In this document: positions 29,101 through 41,100 of the stretch, in pieces
Layout of the letters: each line of letters starts with the position of its first letter
Position numbering within the stretch: position 1 is the stretch's first letter
Origin: Steromphala cineraria
Taxonomy: Eukaryota; Mollusca; Gastropoda; Trochida; Trochidae
Direction of reading: 5' to 3'
Length of the DNA: 64,000 bases
Assembly: GCA_916613615.1 (NCBI GenBank)
Contig: OU744730.1
Span: 3,100,001-3,164,000, forward strand
Made by a program: the position numbers and the translations under genes
Notes under the pieces: generated by a model
What the model saw: only the letters and a program-made list of their open reading frames with translations
What the model was told of the DNA's origin: nothing
The model's database searches: none

Positions 29101-32100
29101 TGTTGAGTGAGGTTGAGATTGATGCAGAAGGTCGGTAGTTGTGTAAAGGTTGAGATTGATGCAAGGAGTCAGTTGTTGTGTGAGGTTGAGATTGATGCAA
29201 GGAGTCAGTTGTTGTGTGAGGTTGAGATTGATGCAAGGAGTCAGTTGGTGTGTGAGGTGGAGGGTGATGCAGGGAGTCAGTTGTTGTGTGAGGTTGAGGT
29301 TGATGCAGGGGGTCAGTTGTTGTGTGAGGTTGAGATTAATGCAAGGAGTCAGTTGTTGTGTGAGGTTGAGATTGATGCAGAGGGTCGGTAGTTGTGTGAG
29401 GTTGAGATTAATGCAAGGAGTCAGTTGTTGTGTGAGGTTGAGATTGATGTAGGGAGGCGGCAGTTGTGTAAAGGTTGAGATTAATGCAGAGGGTCGGTAG
29501 TTGTGTGAGGTTGAGATTAATGCAAGGAGTCAGTTGTTTTGTGAGGTGGAGGTTGATGTAGAGAGGCGGCAGTTGTGTAAAGGTTGAGGTTGATGCAGAG
29601 GGTCGGTTGTTGTGTGAGGTTGAGGTTGATGCAGGGGGTCAGTTGTTGTGTGAGGTTGAGATTGATGTAGGGAGTCGGTTGTTGTGTAAAGGTTGAGATT
29701 GATGCAAGGAGTCAGTTGTTGTGTGAGGTTGAGATTGATGTAGGGGGTCAGTTGTTGTGTGAGGTGGAGGTTGATGTAGGGTGTCAGTTGTTGTGTGAGG
29801 TTGAGATTGATGCAGGGGGTCAGTTGTTGTGTGAGATGGAGGTTGATGTAGGGAGGCGGTAGTTGTGTAAAGGTCGAGATTAATGAAAGGAGTCAGTTGT
29901 TGTGTGAGGTGAAGGTTGATGCAGAGGGTCAGTTGTTGTGTGAGGTTGAGGTTGATGCAGGGAGGTGGAGGTTGATGCAGGGGGTCAGTTGTTGTGTGAG
30001 GTTGAGATTGATGCAGAGGGTCGGTAGTTGTGTGAGGTTGAGATTGATTCAAGGAGTCAGTTGTTGTGTGAGGTTGAGATTGATGTAGGGAGGCGGTAGT
30101 TGTGTAAAGGTCGAGATTAATGCAAGGAGTCAGTTGTTGTGTGAGGTTGAAATTGATGTAGGGAGGCGGTTGTTGTGTAAAGGTTCAGATAGATGCAAGG
30201 AGTCAGTTGTTGTGTGAGGTTGAGATTGATGTAGGGGGTCAGTTGTTGTGTGAGGTGGAGGTTGATGCAGAGGGTCGGTAGTTGTGTGAGGTTGAGATTG
30301 ATTCAAGGAGTCAGTTGTTGTGTGAGGTTGAAATTGATGTAGGGAGGCGGTTGTTGTGTAAAGGTTCAGATAGATGCAAGGAGTCAGTTGTTGTGTGAGG
30401 TTGAGATTGATGTAGGGGGTCAGTTGGTGTGTGAGGTGGAGGGTGATGCAGGGGGTCAGTTGTTGTGTGAGGTTGGGGTTGATGCAGGGAGTCGATTGTT
30501 GTGTGAGGTTGAGATTGATGCAAGGAGTCTGTAGTTGTGTGAGGTTGAGTATGATGCAGGGTGTCGGTAGTTGTGCGAAATGGAGGTTGATGCAGGGAGT
30601 CAGTTGTTGTGTGAGGTGGAGGTTGATGCAGGGGGTTGATTGTTGTGTGAGGTTGAGATTGATGCAAGGAGTCAGTTGTTGTGTGAGGTTGAGATTGATG
30701 CAAGGAGTCAGTTGCTGTGTGAGGTGGAGGGTGATGCAGGGAGTCGGTTGTTGTGCGAAATGGAGGTTGATGCAGGGAGTCAGTTGTTGTGTGAGGTGGA
30801 GGTTGATGCAGGGGGTCAGTTGTTGTGTGAGGTTGGGGTTGATGCAGGGAGTCGATTGTTGTGTGAGGTTGAGATTGATGCAAGGAGTCAGTTGTTGTGT
30901 GAGGTTGAGATTGATGCAAGGAGTCGGTTGTTGTGTGAGGTGGAGGGTGATGCAGGGAGTCGGTTGTTGTGTGAGGTCGAGATTGATGTAGGGAGTCAGT
31001 TGTTGTGTGAGGTTGAGATTGATGCAGGGAGTCAGTTGTTGTGTGAGGTTGAGATTGATGAAAGGAGTCAGTTGTTGTGTGAGGTGGAGGGTGATGCAGG
31101 GAGTCGGTTGTTGTGCGAAATGGAGGTTGATGCAGGGAGTCGGTAGTTGTGTGAGGTTGAGATTGATGCAGGGAGTCAGTTATTGTGTGAGGTGGAGGTT
31201 GATGCAGGGAGTCGGTAGATGTGTGAGGTTGAGATTGATGCAAGGAGTCGGTAGTTGTGTGAGGTTGAGATTGATGCAGGGGGTCGGTAGTTGTGTGAGG
31301 TTGAGATTGATGCAGGGAGTCGGTTGTTGTGCGAAATGGAGGTTGATGCAGGGAGTCAGTTGTTGTGTGAGGTGGAGGTTAATGCAGGGAGTCGGTAGTT
31401 GTGTGAGGTTGAGGTTGATGCAGGGGGTCAGTTGCTGTGTGAGGTGGGGGGTGATGCAGGGAGTCGGTTGTTGTGTGAGGTTGTGATTGTTGCAGGGAGT
31501 CGGTAGTTGTGCGAGGTTGTGATTGTTGCAGGGAGTCGGTAGTTGTGTGAGGTTGTGATTGTTGCAGGGAGTCGGTAGTTGTGTGAGGTTGTGATTGTTG
31601 CAGGGAGTCGGTAGTTGTGTGAGGTTGTGATTGTTGCAGGGAGTCGGTAGTTGTGTGAGGTTGAGGTTGATGCAGGGAGTCTGTAGTTGTGTGAGTTTGA
31701 GATTGATGCAGGGAGTCGGTAGTTGTGTGAGGTTGAGGTTGAGGTTGATGCAGGGAGTCGGTAGGTGTGTGAGGTTGAGATTGATGCAGGGGGTCGGTAG
31801 TTGTGTGAGGTTGAGATTGATGCATGGAGTCGGTAGTTGTGTGAGATTGACATTGATGCAGAGGGTCGGTAGTTGTGTGAGGTTGAGATTGATGCAGGGA
31901 GTCGGTTGTTTTGTGAGATTGACATTGATGCAGAGGGTTGGTAGTTGTGTTAGGTTGAGATTGAAGCAGGGAGTCGGTTGTTTTGTGACGTTGAGATTGA
32001 TGCAGGGGGACAGTAGTTGTGTACGGTTGAGATTGATGCAGGGAGTCGGTTGGTTTGTTAGGTTGAGATTAATGCAGGGAGTCGGTTGTTGTGTGAGGTT

Positions 32101-35100
32101 GAGATTGATTCAGGGAGTCAATTGTTGTGCAAGGTTGATGTAAGGATCAGGTAGTGACGTTAGGTTGAGGTTGATGTTAGAAGTCGGTAGTTGTGTGAGG
32201 TTGAGATTGATGCAAGGAGTCAGTTGTTGTGTGAGGTTGAGATTGATGCAGAGGGTCGGTAGTTGTGTGAGGTGGAGGTTGATGCAGGGAGTCGGCTGTT
32301 GTGCGAGGTGTAGGTTGATACAAAGAGTCAGTTGTTGTGTGAGGTCGAGATTGATGCAGGGCGTCGGTTGTTGTTAGAGGTGTAGGTTGATACAAGGAGT
32401 CGGTAGTTCTTTGAGGTGGAGGTTGATGCAGGGGGTCAGTTATTGTGTGAGGTTGAGATTGATGCAGGGGGTCGGTAGTTGTGTGAGGTTTAGATTGATG
32501 CATGGAGTCGGTTGTTGTGTGAGATTGACATTGATGCAGAGGGTCGGTAGTTGTGTGAGGTTGAGATTGATGCAGGGGGACAGTAGTTGTGTGAGGTTGA
32601 GATTGATGCAGGGAGTCGGTAGTTGTTAGAAGGTCGAGATTGATGCAGGGCGTCGGTTGTTGTGTGAGGTTGAGATTGATTCAGGGAGTCAATTGTTGTG
32701 CAAGGTTGATGTAAGGATCAGGTAGTGACGTTAGGTTGAGGTTGATGTTTGAAGTCGGTAGTTGTGTGAGGTTGAGATTGATGCAGGGAGTCGGTTGTTG
32801 TGTGAGGTTGAGATTGATGCAAGGAGTCAGTTGTTGTGTGAGGTGGAGGTTGATGCAGGGAGTCGGTAGTTGTGTGAGGTTGAGATTGATGCAGCGGGTC
32901 GGTAGTTGTTAGAAGGGTCGAGATTGATGCAGGGCGTCGGTTGTTGTGTGAGGTGGAGGTTGATGCAGGGTGTCGGTTGTTGTGCGAGGTGTAGGTTGAT
33001 ACAAAGAGTCAGTTGTTGTGTGAGGTCGAGATTGATGCAGGGCGTCGGTTGTTGTTAGAGGTGTAGGTTGATACAAGGAGTCGGTAGTTCTTTGAGGTGG
33101 AGGTTGATGCAGGGGGTCAGTTATTGTGTGAGGTTGAGATTGATGCAGGGGGTCGGTAGTTGTGTGAGGTTTAGATTGATGCATGGAGTCGGTTGTTGTG
33201 TGAGATTGACATTGATGCAGAGGGTCGGTAGTTGTGTCAGGTTGAGATTGATGCAGGGGGACAGTAGTTGTGTGAGGTTGAGATTGATGCAGGGAGTCGG
33301 TAGTTGTTAGAAGGTCGAGATTGATGCAGGGCGTCGGTTGTTGTGTGAGGTTGAGATTGATTCAGGGAGTCAATTGTTGTGCAAGGTTGATGTAAGGATC
33401 AGGTAGTGACGTTAGGTTGAGGTTGATGTTTGAAGTCGGTAGTTGTGTGAGGTTGAGATTGATGCAGGGAGTCGGTTGTTGTGTGAGGTTGAGATTGATG
33501 CAAGGAGTCAGTTGTTGTGTGAGGTGGAGGTTGATGCAGGGAGTCCGTAGTTGTGTGAGGTTGAGATTGATGCAGCGGGTCGGTAGTTGTTAGAAGGGTC
33601 GAGATTGATGCAGGGCGTCGGTTGTTGTGTGAGGTGGAGGTTGATGCAGGGTGTCGGTTGTTGTGCGAGGTGTAGGTTGATACAAAGAGTCAGTTGTTGT
33701 GTGAGGTCGAGATTGATGCAGGGCGTCGGTTGTTGTTAGAGGTGTAGGTTGATACAAGGAGTCGGTAGTTCTTTGAGGTGGAGGTTGATGCAGGGGGTCA
33801 GTTATTGTGTGAGGTTGAGATTGATGCAGGGGGTCGGTAGTTGTGTGAGGTTGAGATTGATGCATGGAGTCGGTTGTTGTGTGAGATTGACATTGATGCA
33901 GAGGGTCGGTAGTTGTGTCAGGTTGAGATTGATGCAGGGGGACAGTAGTTGTGAGAGGTTGAGATTGATGCAGGGAGTCGGTAGTTGTTAGAAGGTCGAG
34001 ATTGATGCAGGGCGTCGGTTGTTGTGTGAGGTTGAGATTGATTCAGGGAGTCAATTGTTGTGCAAGGTTGATGTAAGGATCAGGTAGTGACGTTAGGTTG
34101 AGGTTGATGTTTGAAGTCGGTAGTTGTGTGAGGTTGAGATTGATGCAGGGAGTCGGTTGTTGTGTGAGGTTGAGATTGATGCAAGGAGTCAGTTGTTGTG
34201 TGAGGTGGAGGTTGATGCAGGGAGTCGGTAGTTGTGTGAGGTTGAGATTGATGCAGCGGGTCGGTAGTTGTTAGAAGGGTCGAGATTGATGCAGGGCGTC
34301 GGTTGTTGTGTGAGGTGGAGGTTGATGCAGGGTGTCGGTTGTTGTGTGAGGTCGAGATTGATGCAGGGCGTCAGTAGTTGTGTGAGGTCGAGATTGATGC
34401 AGGGTGTCGGTTGTTGTGTGAGGTGGAGGTTGATGTAGGGTGTCGGTTGTTGTGTGAGGTCGAGATTGATGCAGGGCGTCGGTAGTTGTGTGAGGTCGAG
34501 ATTGATGCAGGGCGTCGGTTGTTGTGTGAGGTGGAGGTTGATGTAGGGTGTCAGTTGTTGTGTGAGGTTGAGATTGATGTAGGGGGTCAGTTGTTGTGTG
34601 AGGTCGAGATTGATGCAGGGTGTCGGTTGTTGTGTGAGGTCGAGATTGATGCAGGGCGTCGGTTGTTGTTAGAGGTGTAGGTTGATGCAAGGAGTCGGTA
34701 GTTCTGTGAGGTGGAGGTTGATGCAGGGTGTCGGTTGTTGTGCGGGGTGTAGGTTGATACAAAGAGTCAGTTGTTGTGTGAGGTCGGGGTTAATGCAGGG
34801 CGTCGGTTGTTGTGTGAGGTGGAGGTGGATGCAGGGAGTCGGTTGTTGTGTGAGGTTAAAATTGATGCAGGGAGTCGGTTGTTGTGTGAGGTTGAGATTG
34901 ATGCAGAGGGTCGGTAGTTGTGTGAGGTTGAGATTAATGCAGGGAGTTGGTAGTTGTATAAGGTTGAGATTGATGCAGGGGGTCGGTAATTGTGAGAGGT
35001 TGAGGTTGATGCAAGGAGTCGGTAGTTGTGTGAGGTGGAGATTGATGCAGGGAGTCGGTAGTTGTGAGAGGTTGAGATTGATACAAGGGGTTAGTAGTTG

Positions 35101-38100
35101 TTTGATAACTCCACGTTGAGGTTTAATCGAAGTTTAGTCCTAGAATGTTTTTTTGGTTTTGGATGTTTGTATAAGGAAAAAGACTTTCAAACACATGATC
35201 AATAACATACGTTTAAAGTGAAGGTCTAAAAATGCTGTCTTGTCTGCTTTACAAGTGTTACAATGTTGGCAGAAATGTACGGTGTGTGTGTGAATTAAAA
35301 CCTTCAGATTTCTTAAAGCAACATTAATTTCTATTAGGTTCCCTGGACCTTCTTTCTCGTCATTCTGTTGTTTCATAATCATGCATGCTTAAATAGGATT
35401 TTAAAGGTTTTGTTTAAGAAATTGTTTCATATGTGAGATCTCATTTCTGTTTAGCCTAAAACATATCAAACTCTTATTTTAGGTCCAGAGTTGTACAAAC
35501 CGAAGATACCAGCAGATATTGACGGTGAGTTTGTAAATGTCTTCAGCTTTTGCAAAGATAGAGTTAAATGTTTTGATATTGTTGACGTACCATTTTCTTG
35601 TCGTATTCTGAAAATTATGATGAAAATTTTGGTTTCATGTGAGACAAGATTTTGCATTAATAATCTAATTTATTGATTTTTTCAGAAACAAAAAAAACAC
35701 AGATTATGGATCTTTGGAGTAAGTTACGAGTTCTTACTTCTATCCTATGTTACATTGAACAAAATCAATGTTTTCATTTTCAAAAATGTTTTTAACTGAA
35801 TTCAGTGGAATAAAGATATTTTGGTAGCACACTTGGTAAGTGAGTATTCTGGCTTAAAGTCTGATCATTAGTCCTTATTACAAGGAATATTGTTTTGTAT
35901 ACAAAGCTTTCTTTTTACGACTTGGTAATGTTGTTTGTTTCTGTAAATTATTTGTGTGCTGCAGACAGAACTCAAGAAGAAGTTGATTTCCTGACCCCTG
36001 GTATGATCCACGTATCTGCGGTGGACAAGGTGGTCCATATGCTGAAGAGTGGGAGGAACTGGGTGACAATTACAGGTAATGCTGGTGATGGGAAAACCAC
36101 CCTGGGTTATCTGGTGTTGTGGCAACTCCGGACAAGTATGCCTGTATTCAACATTGAAGAACCTGATGAATACAGACTGCTTTCAAAGCTCCAAGAAGAC
36201 CGTGTGATCATGTTTGATGACAGATTCGGTGCCTTCACTTCCGACAAGGTCCTCATGGATAAATGGAAGAGTGTTATAAATGATATCCACAGGCGCTTCG
36301 ATCGTAAGGTGACACAAACAAAGGTCATATTTATCAGCAGGAAGAATGTGGTGAAGGAAGCTCGGCTGTATCTGGGACATTTTCAAGGCACAGTTCTTGA
36401 TCCTGAAAATCTTGTTGATTTGAGCGAAGTGAAGAAGCGAGATGAAAGGCTTCAAATACTCGACTACTACCTAAAGCAAGGGGGAATTGAAGAAAGTCAA
36501 GATTTGAAACAAAAAGTGGTTGATTTATCAATAGCACATGGGTTCCCCCATTGTGCAATGATGTACTCAAAATTGAAAGCCAAGAAACCTGATCTTGATA
36601 TTGAAAGTTTTTTCAAGACACCAATCGATTTTCTCGACATTACAACAGAGTATTTGTATGAGCAGAACTGCACAGATCTTTTTGATCTCATGATCAAGAA
36701 TGACGGGCAGTTTAATGTCCACAAAATAAAGGATCCTAAAAGAAGAAGATCATTGCTGAAAGTAGAACGTGAGCAAGAAGGCAGCTACATCACTAAGTGG
36801 AAGGATGGGGTTTGTGTGTTTGCCCATCCATCTATCTACGAGAGTGTACTGAGTGTCATCTGTAAGACAGACCCTTTGTTCTGCGTCCAACACGCAACAC
36901 TCTCTGTGATAAGACAGAAACTTACTCTAACATCTGACGAAATGCGGAAGTCACCAACAGTTATCAACGTGGAACCTGAACCATCAGTACTGCGAGCTCT
37001 AGCTGAGAGGTTCCGACCTGAGATTCTGGAGGGTGACTACAGCGTGTTTGCTCACGAATTCTGTGACAACGAGGATTTCGTTAGAGAGCTGCTAACAGCT
37101 TGCGTGTATTCTGGGATAGATGCCACAGAACAGGTCAGTTAAATCTTTTAAAAAGTTTTTTTAGAACCAGAATGGCATGATATGGGAGAAATGACAGCGT
37201 ACTGTTAAAATGTTTTTATTAAATTTAACATCATGAAGTTCCCTGATAAGATAGGGCATGATGATAAGACATGGAAACTAAACATATATATATTTATAGG
37301 AAATTCAGAATACAAAATGATGCCTCCTGCAAATCATTTGTTTTTTTCACTACTTTACTAACACAGAAAAAGCTGTAATTAATTCTTGCAAATTACCTTG
37401 TAGAATCGAAGTGGTGAATCTGATGCTGAAGACGAGGCTAGTGGGGAATCTGATGCTGAAGACATGGCTAGTGGTGAATCTGATGATGACGAAGACGAGG
37501 CTAGTGGTCTTGGAGCTGCATCCTCTGTAACCGTTCAAGATTCACCACAAGAACAAACCACCAGGGCTCTCGCAGGTCTTTTCCAGTCCAGTATTAAATA
37601 ATATATGATCACAATGTTGCCATCAAGACATTAAAGGCTTCTAAATTGTAAATAGAATTGTGCTTTCAACATGCAAGAAATCTTTTAAAGGGTCTTTCTA
37701 AATTGTACTGTACATCAATGTACTCAATGTGACTGAATAGTTATCAAGTAATTGTACATCTGATTATAAACTTTAATTACCTAGGATTGTTATAGGTAAA
37801 CGCTTTGTGCATCCACTTGTAAGTTAACTTTTCTATAAGACAATGTGACTTCTATCTCTTCTAAAGTATTCTTGGTGACCTTTACGTCAATCATCCAGTT
37901 TAGCTTATTTATTGTTTGTAGGAGAGAAAACAAACAGTCGTTATACTACCTTCTACATCTATCACAATTCATCTTATTTAACTTGATAATGATTTTCATT
38001 GCTTGACGTATCATTGTTAGATGTTGGTAGTTTTCATCTATATCTGAAGCTTCTTGTTCTTTTCAAACCAGACCCTGATACTCTGGCCAATCAGATTGCC

Positions 38101-41100
38101 CAACATCTCGTCTCAACACCCGGAAGAGGCGTGGTCGCTCACTCCCAGCTACAACTGGAGTCCTTACCAGAGGCAACAGGCTCTCAACGATATGCTGGTA
38201 TCTAATAAGATCAATTTTCTTCACCAATTTGGACACAAGCTATCCCCTTAGGGAACACCCTCCCAAAATATTGTAATATCTTTACATGTTATGTTGTAGT
38301 TTTGAAATTATGGCTAAACGAGGTATGTGATTCATTGCTCAAATGCCGACTCGTCACTTTTAATGTTATCTGTGTAAAGGAATATAACTTTGCAATAGAC
38401 ATAGGTATTACAGTCATAAGGTGTTACAGTACATGAAAAGAAAACTGTTTTCAGTACACCAGAATCTTACCGTCAATGTGACGCAGCAGCAGTTTGGAGA
38501 TGTATCTGTGGAGGCTGACACTATTGGGAACATGACTCTTGGAGGCCAGCAGCATATCCACCAGACACATCCCACCAAGCAGCAGAAGGAAGAAACACAA
38601 CGAGGTAGAGTAGATTTATATTTAGTTGTGTCCTTGTTCAAGAGCTTCTGTCTCTTCGCACGACTTGAGAGAAAATTTATTCAATTTCAGGACGATATGA
38701 GTCACATACGAATGACCACTACGTTTTCATTTATTTGTCAAATAATGATTAAGTGAGATGATGTTTGGTCAAATATCATCAGAACCTTTGAAACCAGATT
38801 AATAATCGTTCAGATCTCAACACTATTCAGAATTGCTAAAAGGTTAAGTGGTATAGAAAATGTTTCCTTTTTACAGATGGAACTTCTGCATCAAATAAGG
38901 TAAGGAAATATTACTAAACTCTTGCTAGTTGTCCATCATCTCATCATATTGTTTCCTTTTTGTCTTTCAGATTGCATGTTTCCTCCACATCCCCTCCCCG
39001 ACTCTCGATCAACCCCTCCTTCCTCCACATCTCCTCCCTGACTCTCTATCAACCCCTTCTCCATCCACATCTCCTCTCCAACTCTCTATCAACCCCTTCT
39101 CCATCCACATCTCCTCCCCCACTCTCCACCAACCCTTCCTCCCTCCACATCTCCTCCCCGACTCTCTATCAACCCCTTCTCCATCCACATCTCCTCCCCG
39201 ACTCTCCATCAAACCCTCCTCCCTCCTCAACTCCTCCCCGACACTGTATGAACCTCTCCTCCTTCCACATCTCCTCTCCAACTCTCTATCAACCCCTTCT
39301 CCATCCACAACTCCTCCCCCACTCTCTTTCAACCACTCCTTCCTCCTCAACTCCTCCCCGACACTTTATGAACCTCTCCTCCTTCCACATCTCCTCCCCG
39401 ACTCTCTATTAACCCCTCCTCCCTCCATATCACATCCCCGACTCTCCATCAACCCCTCCTCCCTCCACATCTCTTCCTCGTCTCTCTATCAACCCCTTCT
39501 TCCTCCACATCTCCTCCCCGACTCTCCACCAACCCCTCCTCCCTCCACATCTCCTCCCCGACTCTCCATCAAACCCTCCTCCCTCCACATCTCCTCTCCA
39601 ACTCTCTATCAACCCCTTCTCCATCCACATCTCCTCCCCCACTCTCTATCAACCACTCCTTCCTCCTCAACTCCTCCCCGACACTTTATGAACCTCTCCT
39701 CCCTCCACATCTCCTCCCCGACTCTCTATCAACCCCTCCTCCCTCCACATCTCCTCTCCGACTCTCTTTCAACCCCTACTCATTCCACATTTCCTCCCCG
39801 ATTATATTTTAACCTTCCTTCCTCCACATCTCCTCCCCAGCACTCTATCAACCCATTCCCCTTCCACATCTCCTCCCCGATTCTCTATCAACCCCTCCTT
39901 CCTCCACATCACATCCTTGACACATCTCCTCCCCGACTATCTTTTAACTCCGTCTTTCTCCACATCATCTCCCAGACTATCTAAAAACCCTTCCTTCCTC
40001 CACATCTCCTCCCAGACTCTCTATCAACCCCTCCTTTCTCCACATCATCTCCCAGACTCTCTAAAAACCCTTCCTTCCTCCACATCTCCTCCCAGACTCT
40101 CTATCAACCCCTCCTTTCTCCACATCATCTCCCAGACTCTCTAAAAACCCTTCCTTCCTCCACATCTCCTCCCAGACTCTCTATCAACCCCTCCTTTCTC
40201 CACATCATCTCCCAGACTCTCTAAAAACCCTTCCTTCCTCCACATCTCCTCCCCGACTCTCTATCAACCCCTCCTTTCTCCACATCATCTCCCAGACTCT
40301 CTAAAAACCCTTCCTTCCTCCACATCTCCTCCCAGACTCTCTAAAAACCCTTCCTTCCTCCACATCTCCTCCCAGACTCTCTAAAAACCCTTCCTTCCTC
40401 CACATCTCCCCCCCGACTCTCTATCAACCCCTCCTTTCTCCACATCTCCTCCCCGACTCTCTATCAACACATCCTCCCTCCACATCGCCTCTCCGAAATT
40501 ATGTCAATCTCTTCTCATTCCACACCACTTCCACGATTTTTATCAACTGTTTTTCCTCCAATTCCTCCGCCAATTCTTTATCAACTGTCGATCCCGCCCT
40601 CCATATTTTCTCCCAAGACTTCTATTAAACCCCTCCTTTTCCCGACACATTGTACATCTTATCCTGGATTCATCGTCGCACCAACTCGCATTATTTCATT
40701 TTTTGTCTCCCTTTAGATATTCTCAGCGACGTATCTTTTCCTCTCCTAAACCTCACACCTTAGATCTAGACCATATATATTATTATTTGACGTGTAAGTC
40801 TCAAACCTCAGAGATTATAGATATTTCATTTCCTGATAATTCAGATGTTTTGTTTCACTTTTTGCTGACACTCAGACAAATCTAACATGTATATCGTACA
40901 GTTGTGATGTTATCTGGTTGTTAAGGGTATAGTCTACCCAGAAACAAAAGTTTCAAGAATTTGCTCATTTTAGGTGTGTAGGTACTTTTTGATGTGCTGA
41001 ATTTGAAAATGAAATAAAATTTGGGGGTCACCGAGAGATTTAAAGAGTTATATGCAATTTAAATTTTGGCACTCCTCGAAAAATCTTAAAATTAAATATG

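Noticed and set aside
26101..35119. Numerous long open frames on both strands (up to 310 codons) across the 36-bp array
   Set aside because: They are a by-product of a 36-base unit without stops. There are no promoters, splice partners or non-repeat protein sequence.
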